Program-made: the position numbers and the translations under genes
NCBI RefSeq assembly: GCF_000515235.1
Contig: NZ_KI911558.1
Coordinates: 2,269,466-2,333,465 of the forward strand
Direction: 5' to 3'
DNA from: Synechococcus sp. CC9616
Lineage (GTDB): Bacteria; Cyanobacteriota; Cyanobacteriia; PCC-6307; Cyanobiaceae
Length of the DNA: 64,000 nt
In this document: piece by piece, positions 29,590 to 38,244 of the stretch
Layout of the letters: each line of letters begins with the position of its first letter
Position numbering within the stretch: position 1 is the first letter of the stretch
The notes under the pieces: model-generated
Database searches by the model: none
What the model was told of the DNA's origin: nothing
The model's input: only the letters and a program-made list of their open reading frames with translations

Positions 29590-31019
29590 CGACGCCCCGG
29601 GTTCTGTTCTGGCACCGCCGTGATCTGCGTCTGGCAGACAACCTTGGTCTTGCCGCTGCGTCTGAGATCAGTCCTGCGCTGACCGGTGTTTACGTGCTGG
29701 ACCCTCAGGTGATCACACCGCCTGAGCATCTGCCGCCGATGGCACCGGCTCGTTTGTGGTTTCTGATCGAAAGTCTGATCGAGCTGCAGCAGCGCTGGCG
29801 TGAGGCCGGCAGTCGTTTGCTGATCCTTGAGGGGGATCCTGCGGCGGTGTTGCCGCAGCTGGCAGAGCGGCTTGGCGCCGAAGCAGTGCTGTGGAACCGC
29901 GATGTCGAGCCCTATGCCCGGGAGAGGGATCGCCAGGTCGCCAAGCGTCTGCAAGCCGACGGACGTCGGGTTGTTGTCGATTGGGACCAGCTTTTGATTG
30001 CACCGGAGCTGCTCAAGACCGGTGGTGGCGATCCCTATCGGGTGTATGGCCCTTTCCTGCGCAACTGGCGCGGCCAGGTGCAGGCCAGGCAACCCATCTG
30101 TACGGATGCTCCGTCCGGTCTGCTGGATTTGGATCCAGAGCATGTTCCTACGGGGGATCCCCTGGCTGCGCTGCGCGAGTCCCATGGTTTTGAGGGCGCC
30201 GATCTCTGTCCCTGTCGTCCCGGTGAGACGGCAGCGGTCCAACAACTGCAGACGTTCTCTGATGGTGCTCTGTCCAGTTATGAGCCCGATCGCAATTTCC
30301 CTGGCGTCGTAGGGACGTCGTATCTGAGTGCGGCTTTAAGTGTTGGCACCTTGAGCCCTCGCCAGGCCTGGGTGGCCGCCCAAGAGGCCCGTGAACAATC
30401 CCGCAGTGATGAGCAGCTGGCCGCGATTGGCGTTTGGGAGCAGGAACTGGGCTGGCGAGAGTTTTATCAGCAGGCGCTGTTTCATTTTCCGGAGCTGGCG
30501 GACGGCCCCTACCGCGAGCAGTGGCGCCGCTTCCCCTGGGAGAACAACGAAGAGTGGTTTGCCTCCTGGAAAGAGGGGCTGACCGGCATGCCGATCATTG
30601 ATGCCGCTATGCGTCAACTGAATCAGAGCGGTTGGATGCACAACCGTTGCCGAATGATCGTGGCGTCGTTTCTGGTGAAGGATCTGATCTGCGACTGGCG
30701 CTGGGGAGAGCGCGCCTTCATGGAACTGGAGGTGGACGGGGACCTGGCGGCCAACAACGGCGGCTGGCAATGGAGTGCCAGCAGTGGCATGGATCCCAAG
30801 CCCCTGCGGATTTTCAACCCAGCGACCCAGGCTTCAAAATTCGATGCCGAAGGCGATTACATCCGGCACTGGGTGCCGGAGTTGAAGCATGTGAACACGA
30901 AGGATCTGCTCAGCGGCGACATCGCTGGCCTGGAACGACGCGGTTATCCCGAGCCCTTGATCAACCACAAACTTCAGCAGGCGCATTTCAAAGCGCTCTA
31001 CGCCACCATCCGCAGTTGA
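29586..31019 (+). CDS. phrB: Deoxyribodipyrimidine photolyase (class I)
   Basis: A 477-residue light-driven enzyme that splits cyclobutane pyrimidine dimers. The N-terminal antenna domain starts VLFWHRRDLRLADNLGL. The FAD domain shows LSSYEPDRNFPG, TSYLSAALSVGTLSPRQ, WREFYQQALFHFP, NQSGWMHNRCRMIVASFLVK, and ANNGGWQWSASSGMDPKPLR followed by IFNPATQASKFD. These match class I enzymes well. Translationally coupled to the Nudix gene upstream. Confidence 0.93.
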   Translation: MTTPRVLFWHRRDLRLADNLGLAAASEISPALTGVYVLDPQVITPPEHLPPMAPARLWFLIESLIELQQRWREAGSRLLILEGDPAAVLPQLAERLGAEAVLWNRDVEPYARERDRQVAKRLQADGRRVVVDWDQLLIAPELLKTGGGDPYRVYGPFLRNWRGQVQARQPICTDAPSGLLDLDPEHVPTGDPLAALRESHGFEGADLCPCRPGETAAVQQLQTFSDGALSSYEPDRNFPGVVGTSYLSAALSVGTLSPRQAWVAAQEAREQSRSDEQLAAIGVWEQELGWREFYQQALFHFPELADGPYREQWRRFPWENNEEWFASWKEGLTGMPIIDAAMRQLNQSGWMHNRCRMIVASFLVKDLICDWRWGERAFMELEVDGDLAANNGGWQWSASSGMDPKPLRIFNPATQASKFDAEGDYIRHWVPELKHVNTKDLLSGDIAGLERRGYPEPLINHKLQQAHFKALYATIRS

Positions 31020-31164
31020 TTAACATTCTTGCTCGCAAAGCATCAGGCTCTGCGTGATGACCATCGGCGCTGGTGATTTGATTTCAACGTGTTGATTCAA
31101 GGCTCGATTTTGTTTGTTGTGAGGTTCATGTATTGAATCAAGTGATTGATTGGCGTTATCCCAC

Positions 31165-33162
31165 TCAAGCTGCCAGGAAATGGATGGCTTCTGAAGACAG
31201 TTCGGGTTTGTTCTCCAGAACGGCAAATATCCCACCGCGTCCAAATCCAGGGTTCTCGCCGTTTTGGTTGTAAATCAGCCGTCCTAGAGGTTCAAAATAA
31301 ATGACATCAATGTCTTTCGTAATCAGCTTCTTAAGTTGTTTCTTCCTGGAGGCAGTAGCGAATGTTGGATCTGAATCAAGCCCGTTCAGTCGCCTCGCTC
31401 CAAGCAAGAGCCTGTCACCTTCATTAATGTCAAAGTCTTTGATTGTGTCAGCACCTCGCCTGCCAAATCGATCGTTGTGGATGAACAAGAATTGATCAGC
31501 TCCTCCTTTCCCGATCAGAATGTCTGCTCCTTTCCCTGCCAAAAGAGAATCATCGTCCTGCGTTCCTCTGATCTTGTCGGCTTGTTTGCCCTTTGATTGG
31601 ATGATGTTGGTCGTTTCCGAGTTCAATGCTTCCAGCGCTTGGATGGGTTGATTGTGCTTGCCAGCTGATGGATGCGGAGGGTTTGGCTTTTCACTTCCGT
31701 TGCCTCGCGTCAGAGGATGATCAGTCCCTCCAGTAATCTCTTCTTCAGATATTGGAGCCGGAGAATTTTTGATCGGTGCAATGTTGAATCGGTTGTTGGC
31801 ATTGACGGATCCTCCGTTGCCATCCGCAACTGAGTAAGTGAGGCCGATGATGCCGTTGAATGTTTTGGCTGGCTTCAGTGTCCATGATCCATTGTCATTC
31901 TTGGAGAGCGAGCCATTGGAAGCGGAGAGATTTGTGATGAAGAGTTGGTCTCCGTCGGGATCGTAATATCCCTGGAGGAGATCTTTTTCTGTAATTGTGT
32001 ATGCCGAATTCTCCTTTCCTGCTGAAAGAGATGCTTGCTTCCACGCGAGTACTGGGATGTCGTTGATTGGTGTAATCCTGAAGGATTGATTAGATGCAAT
32101 CGAGCCTCCAAGGCCATCATCAATGGAGTAGTTCAGGTCAACTTGGCCGTTGAAATTGCTGGTGGGCGCGAATGTCCAGGATTGATCGCCATTGTTTGAT
32201 AGTGCGCCATTGGATGCTGAGAATTCTGAGATGAAAAGACTGTCTCCGTTGGGGTCTGAGTATCCCTGCAGTAAATCAGTTGCTCTAATAATGTAATTCA
32301 GGTCTTCACGTCCTTCAGAGAGAGTTGCTTTCTTTCCAGTCAGTGCAGGTGCTGCATTGGTTGCAACATTGTCGTCTTCCATGCCCCAGATTCGTTGCAG
32401 GGCATCAAGATCTGCATCTGTGAAGGAAGCGTCCCAGCCATCGGGACTGATGTTGTAAGACATGACGGAATCGTCCGTCGTCCATTGACTGTTGAATGGA
32501 TCTTCATTGGGGTGGGATAAACCCAGCGCGTGACCGATCTCGTGGATGATCGTATTGGCATCAAAGCTGTCGTTGGAGCCAGAGGCATTTCCCCTCAGAG
32601 AATCTTGTGTGATGTCCTTCCAAAGGACATTCCAGCTGGAATCAAGATTCACGACTTGTCCAACAGTGTCGCTAGTCCATGCGTTCCAACCGTCAACGGA
32701 GATGATTGTCAGATCTGATTCATCCAGGTTTGATGTTGCTTGAAAATCAAGGTCGATCAGGGGGTCAAGTCGCAGAAAAAGATTATTGATGAACTGAGTT
32801 GCGTCGTCTTGATGTTCGAGTGTCTTTAGTTCACTTCCGAGGTATTGAATATTGATCGATTGATCGTATATATAATAATTAAGTGTTTCGCGCCCGCTTA
32901 AATATGCCTTTGTGATGTCTCCAAAAGCGTGGCTGATGAGTAGAGAGGGATCGATTGATCCTGTTTGATTGTTTCTGCTGAAATCATTCGGTGAATCCGC
33001 AAGCCATTGCTGGTTGCTTTCGGATTGATTTTTGCATGTTGGGCATGCGCAGGTTTTAACGTGGATATGGTTGGCTCCTGCAATCTGTTCTTGATCAAGA
33101 ACAGACTCACTGAATCGATGAACCTGCATCAAAGAAGATGACGGCTTCTCTGAGGAAGGCAT
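31165..33162 (-). CDS. Secreted M10-type zinc metalloprotease with cadherin-like repeats and RTX tail
   Basis: A 665-residue protein. The N-terminal 45 residues contain a cysteine cluster, C38-A-C40-P-T-C43. The protease domain (about 60-265) has HEIGHALGLSH at 207-217, the HExxHxxGxxH zinc site, and the Met-turn SVMSYN. Two or three cadherin-like repeats follow (about 280-480), then a short RTX segment (GTQDDDSLLAGKGADILIGK, GGADQFLFI) and a C-terminal domain. No signal peptide is seen, so type I secretion is expected. The gene is A+T rich. Peptidase activity is inferred from the motif; the natural substrate is unknown. Confidence 0.85.
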   Translation of the reverse strand: MPSSEKPSSSLMQVHRFSESVLDQEQIAGANHIHVKTCACPTCKNQSESNQQWLADSPNDFSRNNQTGSIDPSLLISHAFGDITKAYLSGRETLNYYIYDQSINIQYLGSELKTLEHQDDATQFINNLFLRLDPLIDLDFQATSNLDESDLTIISVDGWNAWTSDTVGQVVNLDSSWNVLWKDITQDSLRGNASGSNDSFDANTIIHEIGHALGLSHPNEDPFNSQWTTDDSVMSYNISPDGWDASFTDADLDALQRIWGMEDDNVATNAAPALTGKKATLSEGREDLNYIIRATDLLQGYSDPNGDSLFISEFSASNGALSNNGDQSWTFAPTSNFNGQVDLNYSIDDGLGGSIASNQSFRITPINDIPVLAWKQASLSAGKENSAYTITEKDLLQGYYDPDGDQLFITNLSASNGSLSKNDNGSWTLKPAKTFNGIIGLTYSVADGNGGSVNANNRFNIAPIKNSPAPISEEEITGGTDHPLTRGNGSEKPNPPHPSAGKHNQPIQALEALNSETTNIIQSKGKQADKIRGTQDDDSLLAGKGADILIGKGGADQFLFIHNDRFGRRGADTIKDFDINEGDRLLLGARRLNGLDSDPTFATASRKKQLKKLITKDIDVIYFEPLGRLIYNQNGENPGFGRGGIFAVLENKPELSSEAIHFLAA

Positions 33163-33601
33163 TGAATTGTTTGAATCTTGCCCTTAGTCTTTGTGATATG
33201 GCTTGTTGTTTCCCCTTCGTATGGCTGATGGTTGTCTAGGTTTTATCCTTCAAGTCCATGAACGTTTCTCACGGGGATTTCATGCTTTTCTCATGGTGCT
33301 TCTGTCTGAGGATGAGCGAGCAGAAAGCGTGTTCGATATTGCTTGAATATATGCGTGAACAGTTCGCTTGAGCAGTTGAGAATCACAAGCTTCCAGTATT
33401 CATATTTTTGACGACGATCGCAGTGATCAGTCGCAGTGGTTAATCGCGGTGATCAGTGAGTGATTGATTCAACCTGATTGATCGTTCATTGATGATGCTG
33501 GGATCAGCATGTCTTGAACAAATGCATACACCGTTTGGTTGGGGTTTTCCTTCCCAACATTCAATCTTCGATGTGTCAGAACGGGCAGGGCGAAGCTTCT
33601 C
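33163..33601. other. 439-base intergenic region without a gene
   Basis: This stretch separates the start of the M10 protease gene (minus strand) from the 3' end of the DegT gene (minus strand). It is A+T rich, carries the 13-base tandem repeat at 33418-33456, and must contain the protease promoter. I see no coding sequence with support and no tRNA. Confidence 0.5.
33418..33456. repeat. Three imperfect 13-base tandem repeats
   Basis: Units TCGCAGTGATCAG, TCGCAGTGGTTAA and TCGCGGTGATCAG follow directly on each other. A weaker fourth unit (TGAGTGATTGATT) comes next. They lie about 255 bases upstream of the M10 protease start. Closely spaced repeats like these can be protein-binding sites, but no regulator can be named. 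Confidence 0.55.
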
Positions 33602-34819
33602 TTAAGCAACCATTGGAGCCGGGGCTGCCGGGACGCTGCCGTTTAACAACTGCTGAAGCACGGAGACCACCTGCTGCTGGGCGAGCTCACTTAGTTCAGG
33701 GAAGATCGGCAAGCTCAGTACCTGGGTGCACAGCCGCTCTGTCGTTGGCATGGATCCCGACTGAAGGTTCAGATGGTCGTAGGCGGGTTGCCGGTGAATT
33801 GGGATCGGGTAGTAGATGATCGTGCTGACGCCATTGTCTTGCAGACTTTGTTTCAGCCAGTCGCGGCTTGTGCTCTCAGGCAGTCCATGACGGCTGCTGA
33901 TCGCTGAAGGGCTCGATTCCGGTTGGCCAAGAGAGTCGCTCGGCGCGCAGCAGTTGACTCGTACCACGAACTGGTTCCAGCTGTGGCCGTCTTCATCTGA
34001 GGGCAGGGTGATGCCAGGCAGATCAGCAAGGAGTTCGAGATAACGCTCGGCAAGTGCCCTGCGTTTGTCGATCCAATCGCTGAGCAGCGGCAATTTGACA
34101 TTGAGAACTGCAGCCTGGATGGCGTCGAGGCGACTGTTGTAACCGAGTGCCGTATGCAGATATCTCTGAGGCATGCCATGCACGGCTAATTCGCGCATGG
34201 TCTGTGCCACGTCGTCGTTGTTGGTGGTGACTGCCCCTGCATCCCCGGCAGCACCGAGATTTTTGGTGGGAAAAAAGCTGAAACATCCCACATCACCAAA
34301 ACTGCCCACGGCCTGGTCCTGCCATGTGGCTCCTGTTGCCTGGGCACAGTCTTCGATCACCCGGAGGCCATGGGCGGAGGCCATGGCCATGACCCGGGTC
34401 ATATCGACTGGTCGACCAAACAGATGGACAGGAATTAAAGCCTTGGTGGCTGGGGTGATCGCCGCCTCGATTTGATCGAGATTGATCAAATACGTGTCGG
34501 GATTCGCATCGACGAAAACCGGTTCAGCTCCAACGGAACTGATCGCTTCAGCTGTCGCAAAGAAACTGAAGGCACAAGTGATCACCTGATCCCCTGGACC
34601 AACACCGAGTGCACGCAGAGCAAGGATCAGGGCATCGGTGCCGCTGTTACAGCCCACGGCATGACGGGTACCAACGTTGTCGGCAAAGGCCTGTTCAAAA
34701 AGTTGGATCTGGGCTCCACCGATGTATTGACCGCTGCGCAGCACTTCCAGCACTGCCTGCTCGAGGTCTGAGCCCAGATCGTTGATCTGCTGGCTGAGGC
34801 TGAAAGGAGGCACTTGCAT
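33602..34819 (-). CDS. DegT/DnrJ/EryC1-family sugar aminotransferase
   Basis: A PLP enzyme that usually aminates keto-sugars of nucleotide-linked sugars. It shows GGAQIQLFEQAF, NSGTDALILALRALGVGPGD, VFVDANPDTYLI, IPVHLFGRPVDM, VIEDCAQATGA and the PLP lysine in FSFFPTKNLGAAGDAG. The C-terminal part has YYPIPIHRQPAYD. An extended insert of about 25 residues (Ser/Pro rich, around 300-325) interrupts the usual spacing. ATG at 34819 is chosen because AAGGTGG stands 6 bases before it; an earlier ATG is at 34843. It probably serves surface-glycan synthesis. Confidence 0.88.
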   Translation of the reverse strand: MQVPPFSLSQQINDLGSDLEQAVLEVLRSGQYIGGAQIQLFEQAFADNVGTRHAVGCNSGTDALILALRALGVGPGDQVITCAFSFFATAEAISSVGAEPVFVDANPDTYLINLDQIEAAITPATKALIPVHLFGRPVDMTRVMAMASAHGLRVIEDCAQATGATWQDQAVGSFGDVGCFSFFPTKNLGAAGDAGAVTTNNDDVAQTMRELAVHGMPQRYLHTALGYNSRLDAIQAAVLNVKLPLLSDWIDKRRALAERYLELLADLPGITLPSDEDGHSWNQFVVRVNCCAPSDSLGQPESSPSAISSRHGLPESTSRDWLKQSLQDNGVSTIIYYPIPIHRQPAYDHLNLQSGSMPTTERLCTQVLSLPIFPELSELAQQQVVSVLQQLLNGSVPAAPAPMVA

Positions 34820-34853
34820 GAACGCCACCTTAAGCCGATCCATTCGGTGTCGG

Positions 34854-35438
34854 TCAGCCGAACCAGCTCGGTTCCTGGCCGGGATGCCATTTCACATTGC
34901 ATCCAACGGAAGCGATTTGCTGAGGATTCACCGGTTGATCATTCAGAACGGCGTTGATGGCTTGGCGCAGGTCAGCGCCATTCAAGGGTTGGTCGTTGCC
35001 GGGTCGGCTGCCGTCGAGCTGGCCGCGGTAACGAAGGCTGTGTTGATGGCTTTCTGTTTGGGCGAACAGATAAAACTCCGGTGTGCAGGCGGCTTGAAGA
35101 GCTTTGGCCAGCGTCTGTTCCTGATCCATCAGGTAAGGGAAGCGCCAGCCGTGTCGTGTGGCCTGATCCGCCAGTTGATCGGCGCCATCCTGGGGGTGCG
35201 TGATCAGGCTGTTGCTGCTGATGCCCACCATTTGAATGGTCTCTCCAAAGTCCTGTTCCAGGCGCGTGAGTTCCGGTTCGATGTGCTTGACAAACGGGCA
35301 GTGTGAGCAGATCACCATCAGCAGAATCGGCCGTTCATCCAGATCGTTGCTGGCGAGCTCACTGCTCTTTGCTGTGGGCAGGGAGAAGGCGGGCAGACCC
35401 GTCTCCAGAGGAAGCATCGTGGAAGGGGTCAGCGCCAT
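34854..35438 (-). CDS. Thioredoxin-fold (AhpC/TSA-like) protein
   Basis: A 194-residue cytoplasmic protein with a redoxin fold. LPAFSLPTAKSSELASNDLD leads to PILLMVICSHCPFVKHIEPE, where C-S-H-C is a CxxC redox motif. Then follow VGISSNSLITHPQDG, FPYLMDQEQTLAKAL and ACTPEFYLF with a cis-Pro. It resembles the thioredoxin-family proteins annotated as redoxins in cyanobacteria. The electron donor and target are unknown. ATG at 35438 is used; the frame stays open to 35744 but has no family resemblance there. Confidence 0.82.
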   Translation of the reverse strand: MALTPSTMLPLETGLPAFSLPTAKSSELASNDLDERPILLMVICSHCPFVKHIEPELTRLEQDFGETIQMVGISSNSLITHPQDGADQLADQATRHGWRFPYLMDQEQTLAKALQAACTPEFYLFAQTESHQHSLRYRGQLDGSRPGNDQPLNGADLRQAINAVLNDQPVNPQQIASVGCNVKWHPGQEPSWFG

Positions 35439-35497
35439 GGTTCCGATGCAGGAACAGAAAGTCCCTATCAGGATGGCGGTCTGGGGAAGCAATCGAG

Positions 35498-36055
35498 ATG
35501 ACCATGCCAAGGCCAGGGGAGTCACCGTCAGCCTGGGCGTCGATGGCACTGCTTGTTCTTGCCGGTTGCTCCACCAACACGCCCAGTTCAGCCCCCTGGA
35601 GCGTCTTCCCTTTGCCGCGCAGTTCTCCGCACGATGGCCTGGCGGTGGTGAGCCAGCCGGATGGCTACGGCCTGCACATTTTTCTGGAGACAGACACCAG
35701 TGATTCCAAGCTGTGCAAGCCGCGCTGGATTCCAGACCCAGCACGGCTCTTCAATGGCCGCGGGACAGCACCGTTCAGCTCAGGTCTGGCATCGCGTCAG
35801 GAATTCTTCGAGGCAATGCGGCGAAAGGATGTTCTGGACGCTGTGAAGCAGGAGCTTGAGCTGCTTTGCACGGCCCGGGCACCGCAGGCACGTTGGCAAT
35901 GGGTCGATCCACCCCGTTCTGAGGCAGAGGTGTCACCTGTTCAGCTGCCGGCTCTGGAGGAGCCTGAACTTCTCACCAACCCAAACGAGGAACTGAAACG
36001 GCAGAAGGCCTTGCTGGGGGACGACACCGACACAGATGGTCGGGCCAGACTCTGA
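35498..36055 (+). CDS. Putative lipoprotein of unknown function
   Basis: A 185-residue protein that I do not recognise. The N-terminus MTMPRPGESPSAWASMALLV ends in lipobox LAGC, so it is probably a lipid-anchored exported protein. The mature part is acidic and Pro rich at its end (LPALEEPELLTNPNEELKRQ). ATG at 35498 or 35504 are both possible starts. It is divergent from the thioredoxin-fold gene with a 59-base gap, and its stop lies 2 bases from the end of the convergent photolyase-fragment gene. Confidence 0.7.
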   Translation: MTMPRPGESPSAWASMALLVLAGCSTNTPSSAPWSVFPLPRSSPHDGLAVVSQPDGYGLHIFLETDTSDSKLCKPRWIPDPARLFNGRGTAPFSSGLASRQEFFEAMRRKDVLDAVKQELELLCTARAPQARWQWVDPPRSEAEVSPVQLPALEEPELLTNPNEELKRQKALLGDDTDTDGRARL

Positions 36056-36057
36056 AT

Positions 36058-36486
36058 TCAGAAAGCCGACCAGACAACCGGTTCCGCCTCGCGCCAGTAG
36101 CGGCTGAAACGACCCAGCCGGGGAGGCCTTGGCAGGTTGACGAATGGTTCTCCGTCGAGGATCCAGAGGGGCAGCTCCCGATCGATGGAGGCGGCGATGC
36201 GATTCAGGCGAGGGTCCACCGCTCCACTGGTGACAACGCCATCAGCACCGTGGCGATGGGCAAACGCCACAACTTCCTTCACCACATCGCCTTTGCGGAT
36301 GGTGACGGGAAGTTCAAGACAACATTCGTACAGGAAGCCAAGCCGCTTGCGGCTGATCCGCTGATGTGCGATCCAGGTTTGATCGAACACAAACAGCGCC
36401 GGCGTCTGGGGCCAGTCCTCGAGAGCGGGATTGGCAGGGCCGAGGGCTTCCTCATGCACCCACACAATCGGATGGCTGAGATTCAT
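36058..36486 (-). CDS. Photolyase N-terminal (alpha/beta) domain-like protein, separate gene
   Basis: A 142-residue protein that resembles only the antenna-type alpha/beta domain of photolyases. It contains PIVWVHEEALGPANPAL, PALFVFDQTWIAH, RLGFLYECCLELPV, VVKEVVAFAHRHGADGVVTS, and a C-terminal LGRFSRYWREAEPVVW. It lacks any FAD domain. Its start overlaps the stop of the FAD-domain gene (36483-36486), so both are made together, with the normal domain order reversed. Antenna chromophore binding is unproven. The two proteins may form one split photolyase-like enzyme. Confidence 0.75.
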   Translation of the reverse strand: MNLSHPIVWVHEEALGPANPALEDWPQTPALFVFDQTWIAHQRISRKRLGFLYECCLELPVTIRKGDVVKEVVAFAHRHGADGVVTSGAVDPRLNRIAASIDRELPLWILDGEPFVNLPRPPRLGRFSRYWREAEPVVWSAF

Positions 36487-37379
36487 CGCTGGCTTCCCTT
36501 TTTGTGGTGGCCCTGCGCCTTGTCGCTGCGATGTCCGGAACGTCGCGTTGGAACACCACGCACGCTTGGTTGCACGGCAAACAGTTGGCTCTCCAGGTGC
36601 GCATAGCTGCCCTCAAATGGGCAGTGTTCAGAGCTGGGGCAGCTGTTGCAGAAACGGCCGTTGCTGTAGCGCTCGAGGTTGTCCCTGTTGAAGAAGTAAG
36701 GCTTGTGGCTGAAGGTGCTGGCAACCCATTGCCAGCTGAGGTGGTTGCTGGCGGGGTCACCATCCAGCAGATGCTCGAGGAACCAATCGGCTCCCGCTTT
36801 CCAGTGCACCTTGCGCCAATGCACCAGCCAGGCCGCCATCCACATGCGGGCGTGGTTGTGCAACCAGCCGTTGGTCACCAGTTCGTGCTGGAAGCCGTCC
36901 ATGCAGGCCAGTCCGGTTCGCCCTTCACGAACGTCATCGGGAAGCTCTTGGGCGTAGCTGATGGCGTCATGGCCGGTCTTGATCGCTTCCTGGTCGTCCT
37001 CGATGCGATCCCCCAGCTCATGCCACATCCGCTGCCAGAAATCGCGCCAGCCCAGCTCGTTGATCAGTTTGCCGCCCTCCTCACGGCTGCGAATCCGTTG
37101 AAACATCGCGTCGCGCACCTCAGCCAGCGTCAGCACGCCGTGGCGGATGTAAGGGGATAGCCCTGTGACAGCTCCATTGAGGTGGTTGCGGCTTTTGGCG
37201 TAGCGCTTCGCATCCACGCGCTTGAGTGCTTTGTCTGCAGCTTGACGTCCACCCTGAATCGGGCTGATGCGCCCCTGAGCTTCAGGGAACTCGTGTGCCA
37301 GCAGCTGATCGAGGTCGTTTCGTGAAGCGAACTGCCGTGGCAGATCGCCGCTGATTGAGGTTGATGGAGCGGTGGTCAC
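36483..37379 (-). CDS. Photolyase/cryptochrome FAD-binding domain protein, separate gene
   Basis: A protein of 298 residues holding the FAD-binding helical domain of the photolyase family without the antenna domain. It has NHLNGAVTGLSPYIRHGVLT, GGKLINELGWRDFWQRMW, LVTNGWLHNHARMWMAAWLV, GDPASNHLSWQWVASTFSHK and PYFFNRDNLERY. A C-N-S-C-x5-C cysteine group follows, which could bind a metal. I chose GTG at 37379 because the longer frame (to 37535) would run into the divergent fabI gene. The stop overlaps the alpha/beta-domain gene by 4 bases. DNA repair or light sensing are both possible. Confidence 0.8.
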   Translation of the reverse strand: MTTAPSTSISGDLPRQFASRNDLDQLLAHEFPEAQGRISPIQGGRQAADKALKRVDAKRYAKSRNHLNGAVTGLSPYIRHGVLTLAEVRDAMFQRIRSREEGGKLINELGWRDFWQRMWHELGDRIEDDQEAIKTGHDAISYAQELPDDVREGRTGLACMDGFQHELVTNGWLHNHARMWMAAWLVHWRKVHWKAGADWFLEHLLDGDPASNHLSWQWVASTFSHKPYFFNRDNLERYSNGRFCNSCPSSEHCPFEGSYAHLESQLFAVQPSVRGVPTRRSGHRSDKAQGHHKKGSQR

Positions 37380-37461
37380 CGGCTTTTGGCAGCAACGGTT
37401 GGGAGATCTTGGCGAGTGATGGGGGAGAATCGCGCGATTCCAACCCGTTCCGGTCCGCCTG

Positions 37462-38244
37462 ATGCTGCTTGATCTCACCGGCAAGAAGATCCTCGTCACC
37501 GGCATCGCCAACAACCGCTCGATCGCATGGGGCATCGCTCAGCAACTCAAAGCCGCTGGTGCCGAGCTCGGCATTACCTATCTCCCGGATGAGAAGGGAC
37601 GCTTCGAGGCCAAGGTGCGTGAGCTCACTGCACCCCTCGAACCCAGCCTGTTTCTGCCCCTGAATGTTCAGGATGCCGAGCAAATGGCCGGTGTCTTCGC
37701 TGAAATTAAAGAGAAGTGGGGCGTTCTCGATGGCCTGGTGCATTGCCTTGCTTTCGCGGGCAAGGAGGAACTGATCGGTGATTACAGCGCCACCACCTCT
37801 GAGGGTTTTGCCCGAGCTCTCGAGATCAGCGCCTACTCGCTGGCACCCCTCTGTGCCCATGCCAAACCCCTGTTCAGCGAGAAAGCCGGGGTGGTCACGC
37901 TTACTTACCTCGGCGCTGAACGCGCTATCCCCAACTACAACGTGATGGGTGTGGCCAAGGCCGCTCTGGAAGCGTCCGTTCGCTATCTCTCCGCCGAGCT
38001 CGGCCCTGACAAGCAGGTGCGCGTTAATGCCATCAGTGCCGGCCCGATCCGTACCCTGGCCAGCTCCGCGATCGGCGGCATTCTCGACATGATCCACAAC
38101 GTGGAGGAGAAGGCACCCCTGCGGCGCACCGTCACTCAGATGGAAGTGGGTGGTACCGCGGCCTTCCTGCTCAGCGATCTGGCCAGCGGCATCTCCGGTC
38201 AAACGATCTATGTGGACGCCGGTTACTGCATTAACGGCATGTGA
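37462..38244 (+). CDS. fabI: Enoyl-[acyl-carrier-protein] reductase (NADH)
   Basis: Catalyses the last reduction of each fatty-acid elongation cycle. The 260-residue SDR begins MLLDLTGKKILVTGIANNRS and continues IAWGIAQQLKAAGAELG. It has LVHCLAFAGKEELIGDY, EISAYSLAPLCAHA, the catalytic Tyr-Lys region YNVMGVAKAALEASVRYLS, and NAISAGPIRTLASSAIGG, all typical of FabI. The GTG start of the following gene overlaps its stop (GTGA at 38241). Confidence 0.96.
   Translation: MLLDLTGKKILVTGIANNRSIAWGIAQQLKAAGAELGITYLPDEKGRFEAKVRELTAPLEPSLFLPLNVQDAEQMAGVFAEIKEKWGVLDGLVHCLAFAGKEELIGDYSATTSEGFARALEISAYSLAPLCAHAKPLFSEKAGVVTLTYLGAERAIPNYNVMGVAKAALEASVRYLSAELGPDKQVRVNAISAGPIRTLASSAIGGILDMIHNVEEKAPLRRTVTQMEVGGTAAFLLSDLASGISGQTIYVDAGYCINGM

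Noticed and set aside
35439-35744. Extension of the thioredoxin-fold protein upstream to 35744
   Set aside because: The added residues show no family similarity and would overlap the divergent lipoprotein gene; ATG at 35438 gives the normal N-terminus.
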